A DNA stretch of 64,000 bases from Flavobacteriaceae bacterium (GCA_024644745.1 JAHEHF010000002.1:25321-89320), one strand, 5' to 3'. Positions 9,587 to 18,320 are shown, counted from the first letter of the stretch. Notes: generated from the sequence alone by a model not told the origin. Made by a program: numbers and translations.

Positions 9587-10814
9587 TGATCCTCTTCATT
9601 AAAGGGTTGCTGTCTATCAGGTTATCTGGTGTAAAGACCGGGGATACCTTTTCGGAAAAATTGATGATATCCACAAACATGCTTCTCAACAAAATAATAG
9701 TTTCCGGTGTGTTGTGAACGATATACGAAAACAACTTTACTGGTCTGTAAGGAACATCTCCTATACCGTTTCTATCCAGGTCATAACCGGCGTATTCGCT
9801 CCAGTAATTGTTTTCAAACCGGTTGGTATTGATCTTGCTGTTATAACTCAGGTCCAGGGCGTTGTTCAAAAAATTATTTTTTGAAAAGACATTTTCATAA
9901 CAGGCACCAATAATGGTAACCGCCCAACCATTTCTTGAAAAGGTATTATTCGTGTAATTGATCCTGGTAGACCCGTCTACGCTGATCCCTATCGTATTTT
10001 GCTCAAAAACATTGTCTGTGATCTCCGCATCGTAAATTTCCTTCAAAAGCAGACCATAAGATGCCGTTCCCCAATTGTGTTCGAATCGGTTGTCATGCAT
10101 TTTCACGAATTTTGAAAACATAATGGCAACACCTGCGCCATTATTTTTAAATACGTTGTTGTAATAGGCATTGTCATTAGAAAACATAAAATGCAAACCA
10201 TATCGCAAATTGCCAAAACTCCGGTTCTGAAAAACCTTGCTTTCCTTTACAAATTCAAAATAAATGCCATCTCTTAAACCTGTCAGTTCGTTATGAGATA
10301 CCTGCATCTTCGAACAGTGCCATAAATGAATTCCATTGCCTGAATTGGACTGTGAAACTGCATTGGAACTTACTTTGTTATGCCGAATGGTACCATTTTT
10401 GGATTTTTCGATAAGAATTCCGAAAAACACCTGCTTGAATACATTATTTTCAATGATAAATTCATCTGAATCGGATACGAGAATTGCCGCAAAATCTTTG
10501 GTATAACTCTGACCCACATTGATGATCTCAAGGCCGCTCACAGAAACACGATCAGCTATGATGCGAAGAATCGTTTCCTTGAATTCGCCGTCAATTAATG
10601 CCAAACCCTCCCCACGTATGCTGACCGACTTGTCAACAAGGATGCCATGCTCTTTGTAAACACCTGATTTCACAAGTATTTCATCGCCATTCTCTGCCTG
10701 TTCAATAGCCTCACTGATACTCGTAATGGGACAAGAACCACATACCTCGATCTGTTTCCCATGAGAAAAAAAGCTGCACAAAAATAATATGACAAAAAGC
10801 CCTGCTGCTCTCAT
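9579..10814 (-). CDS. nosD: NosD, periplasmic copper-site maturation protein
   Basis: Secreted right-handed beta-helix protein (411 aa) with a short signal peptide (about residues 1-19) and CASH/NosD parallel beta-helix repeats from about 30 to 360, seen as recurring N-x-F/V and G-I/V steps (NNVFKQVFFGILIEKS and similar). NosD interacts with NosFY and delivers copper and/or sulfur for the CuZ centre of NosZ. It starts immediately after nosL and overlaps nosF by 8 bp. CGSCP near residue 26 gives a pair of cysteines just after the signal region. Confidence 0.93.
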   Translation of the reverse strand: MRAAGLFVILFLCSFFSHGKQIEVCGSCPITSISEAIEQAENGDEILVKSGVYKEHGILVDKSVSIRGEGLALIDGEFKETILRIIADRVSVSGLEIINVGQSYTKDFAAILVSDSDEFIIENNVFKQVFFGILIEKSKNGTIRHNKVSSNAVSQSNSGNGIHLWHCSKMQVSHNELTGLRDGIYFEFVKESKVFQNRSFGNLRYGLHFMFSNDNAYYNNVFKNNGAGVAIMFSKFVKMHDNRFEHNWGTASYGLLLKEIYDAEITDNVFEQNTIGISVDGSTRINYTNNTFSRNGWAVTIIGACYENVFSKNNFLNNALDLSYNSKINTNRFENNYWSEYAGYDLDRNGIGDVPYRPVKLFSYIVHNTPETIILLRSMFVDIINFSEKVSPVFTPDNLIDSNPLMKRIND

Positions 10815-11255
10815 TTATTCAACATCAAATTTCATTAGAAGCTCCTTCCAGGAATATAGTTCGCCCCCATTTTCTTTTTGAGCCTCCGAAGCTTCCTGAT
10901 CAGAAGCAAAACCTGTTAAATTGGCTCCCATGGGGCTTTTGATTTTTTCACTGATCAGATACTTGGCTTCTTGAGCAGGATGCATAAATCCCGGTTGCAT
11001 ATAATCGGCTATCAATAAGATTTCTGCATAATGCCCCCCTTTTTCTCCGATGTCATTTACCATACATTCTATGGCATCAAATTTAAATTGCTTTCCTTTT
11101 TTTGTGACGTATTGCGCAGAATGCTGCTGGTCCACAATCGTCATTTTACAAAATGAACAGGCATCAGTTCCGTAATTGATCTGATCAGGTTCTATCCCAC
11201 ATGAGAAAAAAAGGCATAAAACGACTATAAAAGCAATATGGATTACTTTATTCAT
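10815..11255 (-). CDS. nosL: NosL, copper-chaperone lipoprotein
   Basis: Small lipoprotein (146 aa) that binds Cu(I) and passes it to NosZ. The signal peptide ends in lipobox FFSC with lipidated Cys19. The NosL copper motif appears as CSFCKM at 33-38 (usual form CxxCGM). The NosL fold follows, with FDAIECMV and a DYMQPGFMHPAQEAKYL segment typical of the family. It abuts nosD directly and is 77 bp from the upstream membrane-protein gene, so probably co-transcribed. Confidence 0.92.
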   Translation of the reverse strand: MNKVIHIAFIVVLCLFFSCGIEPDQINYGTDACSFCKMTIVDQQHSAQYVTKKGKQFKFDAIECMVNDIGEKGGHYAEILLIADYMQPGFMHPAQEAKYLISEKIKSPMGANLTGFASDQEASEAQKENGGELYSWKELLMKFDVE

Positions 11256-11332
11256 GATTTTTTTAGTTCTTAGGTTACAGCAAATCCAATATACATAAAA
11301 TTATGACAAAGGAAATTGCTACTTATGATCAT

Positions 11333-11926
11333 TTATTGTTCGTTACGGGCTTCTCGCTTGCCTGTAAAAAATGCGATTAATGTCATTACCATTCCTGTAA
11401 ACATCATATAGGCCCCCATCCGAGGGTAGGAATGAGCAATAAAATTAAGAATATGTTTGGTTCCGAACAACGGGGGCTGAAAACCCATGGGGCTGCCATC
11501 AGGGTTCTTGAAATTCATGATGGCCTTCGGGTCAAGGTTGTGTCCGTAATCGTATTCCCAAAGATAAAAGTCATACATTCCTGCAATCCCCAAAGCGGTC
11601 ATCAGTAAAAACCAAACCAAAAACCATTTATAATTGGTAAAAAATCCGATGAGTACCCCTAAAACCGTCATCACCAGAATAACAATTGGAAAAATAGTGA
11701 ACTCAGGAATTGTTTCCGGGATAGATTTCATTCCGACATAGTGATTCATCAAATTGATATTCTTTATATCAAATTCCTGTACATCGGTAAATTTGTTAAT
11801 ATGAATGTTCATCCCTAAATTCTTAGGGTACTGAGGTGCTTCAAGCGTGATGTTCCACAGGGGGAATACAAACAGACCCAACATCAATAAAGGCCCGGTG
11901 ATCATTAAAATTTTCGATTTTTTCAT
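11333..11926 (-). CDS. four-helix membrane protein of the nos cluster, unknown function
   Basis: Integral membrane protein (197 aa) not assignable to a named family by eye. Four hydrophobic segments: about 5-25, 80-100, 104-125 and 168-190. The long first loop contains an acidic-aromatic stretch around FDIKNINLMNHYVGM. A second extracytoplasmic region has HNLDPKAIMNFKN and ends in LFGTKHILNFIAHSYPR. It lies between nosZ and nosL, the place where clade II nos clusters often carry a small membrane protein (NosB in epsilonproteobacteria), so a role in electron transfer to, or maturation of, NosZ is inferred from position only. Confidence 0.7.
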   Translation of the reverse strand: MKKSKILMITGPLLMLGLFVFPLWNITLEAPQYPKNLGMNIHINKFTDVQEFDIKNINLMNHYVGMKSIPETIPEFTIFPIVILVMTVLGVLIGFFTNYKWFLVWFLLMTALGIAGMYDFYLWEYDYGHNLDPKAIMNFKNPDGSPMGFQPPLFGTKHILNFIAHSYPRMGAYMMFTGMVMTLIAFFTGKREARNEQ

Positions 11927-12014
11927 GAATTTGAATGCTTTATGAATTTGAAATCGTTTTTATATTCATCATTTTTCATTTTTCCTGGAATAGATGATTG
12001 ATCTTGATTTAAAT

Positions 12015-12049
12015 GAAAACGGACAGTTTGAAACACCCTGCCCGTTTTC
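12015..12049 (-). terminator. hairpin after nosZ
   Basis: Inverted repeat with arms GAAAACGG (12015-12022) and CCGTTTTC (12042-12049); CAG/CTG extend the stem after one mismatch. On the minus strand it follows the nosZ stop by about 30 bp. It is not followed by a strong T-run, so it may attenuate transcription or protect the nosZ message rather than end the operon. Confidence 0.5.
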
Positions 12050-12080
12050 TACAATAATTAACTTAACCTCAATTTTAATA

Positions 12081-14063
12081 TTATTCTATATCTACAGGGT
12101 CACCGTCAAGCGTATAAGAGATCGGGACACTGGAACCTTTTGGAGACACTCTCACATAGCCTTGCATTTCCTGATGCAGGGCCGAACAGAAGTCGGTGCA
12201 ATAGAATGGCCATACACCTTCCTGCTTGGGTTCCCATACAAATGATTCTGTTTGACCGGGCATGATCAGCAATTCGGATGTATTTGCACCGATCATGGAT
12301 ACACCATGGGGCTGATCATAGTCCTGCTCGAGATTTGTAAAGTGGAAATACACTTTATCGCCAACCTGGATACCTTCAATATTGTCAGGAGCAAAATGTG
12401 AGCGAATCATGGTCATGTATACATGAACCACATTGCCTTCTCTTACCACTTTGGCCTCGGCCTCACTTTTAACAGCATAAGGATGCATATTCTCTTCCAG
12501 TTTGAAAAACTCTTTAGAATTCTTGGCCACAATATCTGCCGCAATACCTGCTGCATAATGGGGTTCTCCTACCGTTGGGAAATCGAGCAACAATTCCATT
12601 TTATCTCCGGAAATATCAAACAGCTGTGCTGACTGAGTAACCTCAGGACCCGTTGGAAGGTACCTGTCTTTGGTTATTTTGTTCATGGCAACCACATATT
12701 TACCAAAAGGCTTTCTTGAATTTCCTCCAGGAATCATCAGGTGACCCACAGAATAAAATGTTTTTTGTCTGTCAAGCACCTCCCATGTTCCCAATTTCCA
12801 TTTAACAACCTCTGATGAGATAAAGAAAGTGGTATACGCATTTCCCTTACCATCAAACTCTGTGTGGAGCGGCCCGAGACCAGGATTTTTCACAGCACCG
12901 GCCAGGGTTGCTTCATAAGACAGAATAGGAATACCATAGGCGTCTCCGTCAAAATCCTTATTTTCAATGGCTGTAAGCATTTTACTGAAGGAGTGAACTG
13001 TCAATTCGGCGGCGAGTTTTCCACTTCCCACAATGTACTCACCGCTTGGATCCACATCACAACCATGCGGAGATTTTGGAGTTGGCATAAAGTAAATCGC
13101 ACCCGGCACTTCTGTTGGGTCTACAACAAGAACTTCCTTCTTCATGGTAGAAGTGGCCATATGCGTCGTTTCATCATATACATTATGCGCATAATTTGCA
13201 GGTACCATTTTTCCTCCACCGTTGTTCACATAAGCCTCAATTTTTTTCCAGTTGACGGCTGCTATAAAATCTTTGTCATTTTGAGAAGCATTGACCTCAA
13301 GCAATGAATTGGCTTCTTCTGTATTATAGGTTGAAAAGAAGAACCATCCGTGAGATGCACCCCTTCCCGGATGAGAAAGGTCATAATCAAAACCGGGCAT
13401 CATGATCTGAAATTTAATATCCATTCTGCCATCTTCAGGGGCTACAGAAATAAAGGATAGAGCTCCTTTAAAATTCCCTTTGTATTCTGAAATTGGCATG
13501 TCTCTTTGAGGAAACGGTACCGAAAATCTGGTTCCGGCAACAACATACTCTGTGTTTTCGGTAACAAAAGAGGAACTGTGATTCCCGGCCGAATTCGGCA
13601 CTTCAATGATCTCAGTAGTCTCAAAGGTCGTCAAATCAATCTTAGCAATACGCGGCGTGTTGTTACCATTGATAAACACCCATCTTCCGTCTAACTCACC
13701 TGCGGTCTGAGAAATATCAGGGTGGTGAGAATCATCCCATGGAATAAAACCATGTGAAGTGTTCAACATCGGTTTTGTTTCTTCGTTAAACCCCCAGGCC
13801 TTTTCCGCATCCACAGAAAAAACAGGAATTATTTTAAATAATCTTCCTGAAGGCAGGCCATAAACAGATAGCTGACCACTGAACCCTCCCGATATAAAAG
13901 CATAATATTCATCGTGCTCTCCCGGGGCTACGTATACCTTCTCTGCAGCATTACCTGATAATGCACCCTGACTGGACGATTTACCTGAATTCATATCACC
14001 ACAGGAGACCAGCCATGAAGTAAGGACGGTAAGGGTAATGAAATATTTAAACATTGTTTTCAT
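12081..14063 (-). CDS. nosZ: NosZ, Sec/lipoprotein-type (clade II) nitrous oxide reductase
   Basis: Terminal reductase of denitrification, N2O to N2. The 660-residue protein begins with a Sec-type signal ending in lipobox LVSC (Cys21) and has no twin-arginine motif, which fits clade II NosZ. The seven-bladed propeller (about 50-540) contains CuZ-type segments SPHGCDVDPSG and GPLHTEFDG. The C-terminal cupredoxin domain carries the CuA site Cys622-x3-Cys626-x3-His630-x2-Met633. No truncation is seen. It follows a cytochrome c gene by 20 bp and precedes the maturation genes. Anchoring to the membrane is inferred from the lipobox. Confidence 0.96.
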   Translation of the reverse strand: MKTMFKYFITLTVLTSWLVSCGDMNSGKSSSQGALSGNAAEKVYVAPGEHDEYYAFISGGFSGQLSVYGLPSGRLFKIIPVFSVDAEKAWGFNEETKPMLNTSHGFIPWDDSHHPDISQTAGELDGRWVFINGNNTPRIAKIDLTTFETTEIIEVPNSAGNHSSSFVTENTEYVVAGTRFSVPFPQRDMPISEYKGNFKGALSFISVAPEDGRMDIKFQIMMPGFDYDLSHPGRGASHGWFFFSTYNTEEANSLLEVNASQNDKDFIAAVNWKKIEAYVNNGGGKMVPANYAHNVYDETTHMATSTMKKEVLVVDPTEVPGAIYFMPTPKSPHGCDVDPSGEYIVGSGKLAAELTVHSFSKMLTAIENKDFDGDAYGIPILSYEATLAGAVKNPGLGPLHTEFDGKGNAYTTFFISSEVVKWKLGTWEVLDRQKTFYSVGHLMIPGGNSRKPFGKYVVAMNKITKDRYLPTGPEVTQSAQLFDISGDKMELLLDFPTVGEPHYAAGIAADIVAKNSKEFFKLEENMHPYAVKSEAEAKVVREGNVVHVYMTMIRSHFAPDNIEGIQVGDKVYFHFTNLEQDYDQPHGVSMIGANTSELLIMPGQTESFVWEPKQEGVWPFYCTDFCSALHQEMQGYVRVSPKGSSVPISYTLDGDPVDIE

Positions 14064-14083
14064 AAGTATTAAAATTTATTCGG

Positions 14084-14560
14084 TTAATTTTTTGTTCTAA
14101 AATATTCTAAAAGGGCTCTTGCCTCTTCTTCAGTTAAATTCTGATTTGCCATTGGAGCTCCATTTGCTTCAGCAAGCAACTGAATGGCAATGGGATCTTT
14201 TTTTATCATTTCTTCGGGATTCATGGTCATATTCATGATCCATTCCGGACTTCTCCTTTGCGTTACCCCTTTTAATGCAGGGCCAACAAATTTTTTACTG
14301 ATTTTATGACAGGCCGTACATTTGGCTTTAAACACGACCTCACCTTCCGCCACCAAGGCGGGGTCAATTTCGCCCAGTGTTACACTGGTTATGGGTCCAA
14401 TTCCTTTGTTTGACATAGGGTCCTCTGAACTCTCTTGTGCTTTTACCTCTTTTGAGGCAGGGACCTCTGAAACATCTTCTTTCGGTTTATCACCTCCACC
14501 ACAGCTGGCGAGACTCAAAACAAGGACCATTGATATTATTAGTTTAAATTTCATTTTCAT
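14084..14560 (-). CDS. monoheme cytochrome c lipoprotein, probable NosZ electron donor
   Basis: 158-residue lipoprotein (lipobox LASC, Cys20) with a roughly 45-residue flexible acidic linker and then a class-I cytochrome c domain. Heme motif CTACH is at 81-85 and a likely axial Met137 lies in APMANQNLT. It is 20 bp upstream of nosZ in the same operon, so direct electron donation to the NosZ CuA site is the simplest role. The linker after the lipid anchor would let the heme domain reach its partner. Confidence 0.88.
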   Translation of the reverse strand: MKMKFKLIISMVLVLSLASCGGGDKPKEDVSEVPASKEVKAQESSEDPMSNKGIGPITSVTLGEIDPALVAEGEVVFKAKCTACHKISKKFVGPALKGVTQRRSPEWIMNMTMNPEEMIKKDPIAIQLLAEANGAPMANQNLTEEEARALLEYFRTKN

Positions 14561-14586
14561 TTTTTTAGTTGGTGTTGTACATAAAT

Positions 14587-15162
14587 TTATTCTGCCGGAA
14601 CCAGAACGTCGTCAACAACGTGTATCCAGCCATTACTCACTTGGACGGTTTTTATGATTTTTGTTCCTCCCACATAAATTTCTCCATCCTTATCTTCGAC
14701 TTCAAGGTAATTCCCTGATGCCATATAAAGTTTTCTTCCTTTTTTTGCTTCTTTTATCAATTGCTTCACAGGAAAATTAGCAGGAGCCACATGGTTGGTC
14801 AGGATAAATGCCAAAGTGGCCTTATTCTCGGGCTTCACAAGATTTTCAACTGTACCTTCCGGTAATTTTCCAAATGCTGTGTTTAAAGGTGCAAAGATTG
14901 TCAAGGGTCCGGCATTCACGACGGCATCTTCTACTCCTGCAGCTTCTATTGCAGCTACCAAAGTGCTGAAATCTTCTATTGATTTTGCCACTTGCAAGGC
15001 ATTGGCATCAGACTCGCTGTCCTTTACCGCCGCCTGCCCCGAGAGCGTCTGCGTTTCAGTTACATTGGCATCATTGCCCTCACTGCTGGCTTTCTCATTT
15101 TTACACGAGACAAATGATATGAGTAATAATGTTATCAAGAATATCCTGGTTTTCATAATCAA
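14587..15162 (-). CDS. fasciclin (FAS1) domain lipoprotein
   Basis: 191-residue lipoprotein (lipobox FVSC, Cys20) with one FAS1 domain from about 60 to 188: TIFAPLNTAFGKLPEGTVE is the H1 region and ILTNHV the YH-type motif. FAS1 domains mediate adhesion or protein contacts. It is the first gene of the minus-strand nos cluster, 26 bp before the cytochrome gene, and is divergent from the Rrf2 regulator. Its role in N2O reduction is unknown; a scaffold role is speculative. Confidence 0.88.
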   Translation of the reverse strand: MIMKTRIFLITLLLISFVSCKNEKASSEGNDANVTETQTLSGQAAVKDSESDANALQVAKSIEDFSTLVAAIEAAGVEDAVVNAGPLTIFAPLNTAFGKLPEGTVENLVKPENKATLAFILTNHVAPANFPVKQLIKEAKKGRKLYMASGNYLEVEDKDGEIYVGGTKIIKTVQVSNGWIHVVDDVLVPAE

Positions 15163-15189
15163 AAAATTAAGTTAGTTAAAATTTGTAAT

Positions 15190-15209
15190 TTGACACATCA
15201 ACAAAAATA
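15190..15209 (-). promoter_or_regulatory. candidate nos-operon promoter with overlapping inverted repeat
   Basis: 15202-15209 reads TATTTTTG on the minus strand (TAnnTTTG -7 consensus), 40 bp before the fasciclin start. Directly downstream, over the predicted transcription start, 15190-15201 is TTGACACATCAA, an inverted repeat with TTGA/TCAA arms. A repressor bound there would block initiation. No -33 TTG is well placed. Confidence 0.42.
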
Positions 15210-15251
15210 TGTAACATTAGTAACCTAAAACATGATAATTGTCACATAAAG

Positions 15252-15263
15252 GATAATTTTATC
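15252..15263. promoter_or_regulatory. candidate operator before the Rrf2 gene
   Basis: GATAATTTTATC is an inverted repeat of GATAA/TTATC arms around TT; the GATAAT half also occurs 18 bp earlier at 15234. It lies 17 bp upstream of the regulator start, a position suited to autoregulation. Assignment to the Rrf2 protein is inferred from location. Confidence 0.3.
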
Positions 15264-15279
15264 TTTTATATATTTGTAC

Positions 15280-15708
15280 ATGCTAAACAGAGAGAGTAAA
15301 TACGCCATCAGGGGGGTCATTTATTTGGCGATGAATGCTTCCAAAACCAATAAATTGGGATCAAAAGAAGTTGGTCAAAAAATAAAGGTGCCCTTGCCTT
15401 TTCTTGCTAAAATATTTCAGCATCTCAGCAAAGAAAACCTGATCAGTTCGACCAAAGGGCCACACGGGGGTTTCTTCCTTACCGATGAACAGTTATCAGG
15501 AAATCTTCTTGCCATTATTGCCTGTATCGATGGCCTGGACAGTTTTAAAACCTGTTTTCTGGGATTACCCGCATGCAGCGATGATAACCCCTGCGCCATT
15601 CATCACCTGAATGCCGAATTCAGAGAGCGGATGCTTACCGAATTAAAAAAAAGAAGCATTGCCGATTTTGCTGAGGATGCATTATCCGGAAAATCATCTA
15701 TTTTTTAA
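15280..15708 (+). CDS. Rrf2-family transcriptional regulator with Fe-S ligand set
   Basis: 142-residue DNA-binding regulator: winged helix at about 5-75 (SKYAIRGVIYLA and the wing TKGPHGGF), then a cluster-binding region with Cys92, Cys99 and Cys105 followed by His108. That spacing resembles the Cys3/His ligands of IscR and the three cysteines of NsrR, so a [2Fe-2S] or [4Fe-4S] sensor of NO, oxygen or Fe-S status is likely. I use the ATG at 15280; a TTG two codons upstream is the alternative. It is divergent from the nos cluster, the probable target. Confidence 0.87.
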   Translation: MLNRESKYAIRGVIYLAMNASKTNKLGSKEVGQKIKVPLPFLAKIFQHLSKENLISSTKGPHGGFFLTDEQLSGNLLAIIACIDGLDSFKTCFLGLPACSDDNPCAIHHLNAEFRERMLTELKKRSIADFAEDALSGKSSIF

Positions 15709-15717
15709 AATATTTCT

Positions 15718-15725
15718 TATCTTTG
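15718..15725 (+). promoter_or_regulatory. candidate -7 promoter element for apaG
   Basis: TATCTTTG matches TAnnTTTG, 28 bp before the apaG ATG and just after the Rrf2 stop codon. It suggests apaG is transcribed separately from the regulator. No -33 TTG at the expected distance. Confidence 0.42.
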
Positions 15726-15753
15726 TAAGGTCAACTATATTAATTGACAAGCT

Positions 15754-16140
15754 ATGGTTCAACAAGTTACAAAGGGTATAAAAATTTCAATCACCACGAA
15801 TTTTGAAGGAAACAGATATCAGAATTCTAAGGTTTACTATGCTTTTAGCTACAGCATTACCATTGAGAACCAAAGTAGTGATACGGTACAGTTACTGAAC
15901 AGAAGATGGAATATTTTTGACTCGCTCAATAATTTAGAGATTGTTGAAGGTGAGGGTGTTGTAGGTAAAAAACCGATCCTTAAGCCTAAAGAGTCCTATA
16001 CCTATTCATCACACTGCTTTCTGATTTCTCCTATTGGATCCATGAATGGATTTTATGAAATGATCAATTTTTCAACTTCTGAAAAGTTTAAAGTGAGCAT
16101 TCCGACATTTCAATTGATGCTCCCTGCCACTTTTAATTAA
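15754..16140 (+). CDS. apaG: ApaG family protein (DUF525)
   Basis: 128-residue single-domain protein of the ApaG/DUF525 family with an immunoglobulin-like beta fold. Visible family features are TIENQSSDTVQLLNRRWNI, the glycine-rich GEGVVGKKP segment and a closing YSSHCFLISPIGSMNGFY block. ApaG affects Co2+ resistance and Mg2+ efflux in enterobacteria; the biochemical role is not settled. It stands alone between its own likely promoter and the DUF3667 gene 38 bp downstream. Confidence 0.92.
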   Translation: MVQQVTKGIKISITTNFEGNRYQNSKVYYAFSYSITIENQSSDTVQLLNRRWNIFDSLNNLEIVEGEGVVGKKPILKPKESYTYSSHCFLISPIGSMNGFYEMINFSTSEKFKVSIPTFQLMLPATFN

Positions 16141-16178
16141 ATTGACTACTTTTATTTCATGGTACAAGTGCTTCTTTT

Positions 16179-17645
16179 ATGAAATCCATTACAAGATTTA
16201 CGAAGAATATCCGTGGAAATCAATGTTTGAATTGTGAAAGTCCCATTTCCTATGAAGACAATTTTTGTCCGAATTGTGGCCAGGTGAACGATATGAAAAA
16301 GATTAGCCTGATACAATATTTTTCAGCCTATCTCGAAGATTTTTACTCTTTTGACAACCGGTTCTTTAAAACTGTCATCCCGCTGATCTTTAAACCGGGA
16401 TTCGTATCGAAACAATATGTGTCAGGAAAAAGAATCAGTTACGTGAATCCGTTTCAATTATACCTGCAGATTACCATACTGTTTTTTTTAATCCTCAGTA
16501 TTTTTAAAACCATAGACCAGTACAAACCCGGTGGAGCAAAATCGAGCGACCCGATGGTCGAATTGAACAGAGACAAGGCGATTTCAGCCCTGGATACCAT
16601 CAAACAGGTCACTCTTAAAGAAATTCAAAATCCGGATTTAGGATTGGATTCTGTCACCCTGTCGAATATCACTGATGAAATTGACAATTTCCAACCAGTA
16701 CCGCAAGTGGCAGATTCTACAAAGAAGGATTCCTTGAAAGCGCATGAAAAAATATTACTTGACTACGTCGACTCAATTATTGCTGCTCCCGGTGCCCTGC
16801 TTGTTTTCAGAAATAAGAACAGCTCATCTCATCAAAAGGATTCGGTCATGGAGTCTTTAATGAAGACGATTGACCTCAAAATCAAAAAACTGGAAATTCC
16901 GAAGCAAGACGTTATGGTAGACGAATGGAGCGATGTTGGAGCAGGATGGGCCGAAATTTCAAAAAATTATGTTTTGAAAGACCTGGCAGCCTCTAGGATC
17001 CAGGAAATCCTAAACGCTGAAAATATAGACTATACCATTCCTACATCTGTGATGGTTCGCTCCCGCAAAGTCGATTCAAAAAGCAGACTGGAAGGCATCG
17101 TAAAAAAGGTTACAATCTTTATGGAATACGAAAAGGAAGAACCTGAAACAGATGTGTTGATGGCCCTGGATGATCTTCAATATGAAAAAAGTTACTGGAA
17201 TGTATTTCTATACAGCAAATCAAAAGACTGGAATGAAGCGGTAAAAGACCCCCAGAATTATGGCAGGGAATTAAAGGATCGCATCCTGTCGAGAGTTTCA
17301 GTGGCCCTGTTCTTGTTACTGCCTATTTTCACAATGATCGTAGCCTTGCTGTATATCAGAGGTAAATTCAATTACACGGAACACCTGGTATTTGTCTTTC
17401 ATGCCCAAACCGTGTTTTTTATTTTGCTTTTGCTCTTCATCGTTCTGGGCCGGATCGTGAATTCAGAAAAAATTCCATGGATCATTATACCCCTCTTCCT
17501 GATCTATCTGTATATGGCCTTAAAAAGTTTTTACGGTCAGGGATGGTTCAAAACCCTTGTCAAATATGTCATGTTGAATTTTTTCTTTGTGATTCTGGCC
17601 TCGATAGGCGGGGTCATCATCTCTTTCCTCGCTTTTATGATCTGA
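16179..17645 (+). CDS. DUF3667 membrane protein with N-terminal zinc ribbon
   Basis: 488-residue protein. Near the N-terminus CLNCESPISYEDNFCPNCG forms a double-CxxC zinc ribbon (about 17-35). DUF3667 follows, with FDNRFFKTVIPLIFKPG and VNPFQLYLQIT. There is one membrane helix at about 97-116, a long charged extracytoplasmic or coiled segment (about 120-375) and three or four C-terminal helices (about 380-485). Common in Bacteroidota, function unknown. It converges on the NRDE gene with no bases between the two stop codons. Confidence 0.8.
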   Translation: MKSITRFTKNIRGNQCLNCESPISYEDNFCPNCGQVNDMKKISLIQYFSAYLEDFYSFDNRFFKTVIPLIFKPGFVSKQYVSGKRISYVNPFQLYLQITILFFLILSIFKTIDQYKPGGAKSSDPMVELNRDKAISALDTIKQVTLKEIQNPDLGLDSVTLSNITDEIDNFQPVPQVADSTKKDSLKAHEKILLDYVDSIIAAPGALLVFRNKNSSSHQKDSVMESLMKTIDLKIKKLEIPKQDVMVDEWSDVGAGWAEISKNYVLKDLAASRIQEILNAENIDYTIPTSVMVRSRKVDSKSRLEGIVKKVTIFMEYEKEEPETDVLMALDDLQYEKSYWNVFLYSKSKDWNEAVKDPQNYGRELKDRILSRVSVALFLLLPIFTMIVALLYIRGKFNYTEHLVFVFHAQTVFFILLLLFIVLGRIVNSEKIPWIIIPLFLIYLYMALKSFYGQGWFKTLVKYVMLNFFFVILASIGGVIISFLAFMI

Positions 17646-18320
17646 TCAAAAAGGCTCATACAGCATATCTACTTCATTTTCGTTTTTTAAAACCTGGGTA
17701 ATACTGACCGTGCCCACCCTTTCACGTTTCATAAATACATCGGTCTTTGGATCTCCAGTTCCTGCATTTTTATGAAAGCTGAGTATACTTTCAGGAGAGA
17801 TATCCCCTTCATGCAGCCAATGTTCAAACCAATTCTCCCTCATTTCCTTCATTCGTTCATCATACAGGGTTGAGGATGACCAAATCACCGGTTTTAAATC
17901 CATTTGCCTGAAATGCCTCTGATCCCCATCCCATACAAATTCGAACAAACACAAATTCTTTTCCCAGCTGACCGCCACCATGGTAAAGGGTTCTATCCTG
18001 TTGAGATCAATGATTTTGCTGGCCGTTTCAAAATTTTCAGCAATCAGCAACTCCTTTACGATCAATCCTCTGCTTTTAGGGTAATCGGTTTTTCTTATAT
18101 GGTTCTGGAACCCGCCATTGAGCAAACAGAGCAATCGGTTGTTACGACTTGTACCAATCCAGGTACCTCCTCCTTTTCCATCTTTCGGGTAATACAAAGG
18201 AACACCTTCCTCCTTGTAAGAAGCCGGAAATGATGCTTTTTCACGCTTATAGCCAACATCCCTGCTCGAAGTCAGGACAAAACTCTGATCAGACAAGGGT
18301 AAAAAAGTCACTGTACACAT
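17646..18320 (-). CDS. NRDE/TANGO2 family protein
   Basis: 224-residue protein of the NRDE (TANGO2-like) family. It starts MCTVTF, so Cys2 would become an N-terminal nucleophile after methionine removal, as in Ntn-type hydrolases. The family motif NRDE is degenerate here (SSRD at 18-21), while GGGTWIG, the LLNGG core and the SSTLYD segment are kept. Function in bacteria is unknown; eukaryotic TANGO2 is linked to heme/lipid handling. Single-gene unit with its own -7-like element. Confidence 0.82.
   Translation of the reverse strand: MCTVTFLPLSDQSFVLTSSRDVGYKREKASFPASYKEEGVPLYYPKDGKGGGTWIGTSRNNRLLCLLNGGFQNHIRKTDYPKSRGLIVKELLIAENFETASKIIDLNRIEPFTMVAVSWEKNLCLFEFVWDGDQRHFRQMDLKPVIWSSSTLYDERMKEMRENWFEHWLHEGDISPESILSFHKNAGTGDPKTDVFMKRERVGTVSITQVLKNENEVDMLYEPF

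Noticed and set aside
12864..13307. 147-codon plus-strand ORF inside nosZ
   Set aside because: Shadow of the nosZ propeller region with low-complexity His/Cys/Arg content and no promoter.
15274..15279. TTG start two codons upstream of the Rrf2 ATG, and the TATATTTG at 15270-15277 as its promoter
   Set aside because: The -7-like sequence is so close to the start that transcription would begin inside the coding region; ATG at 15280 gives the family-like N-terminus. Leaderless use is possible but unsupported.
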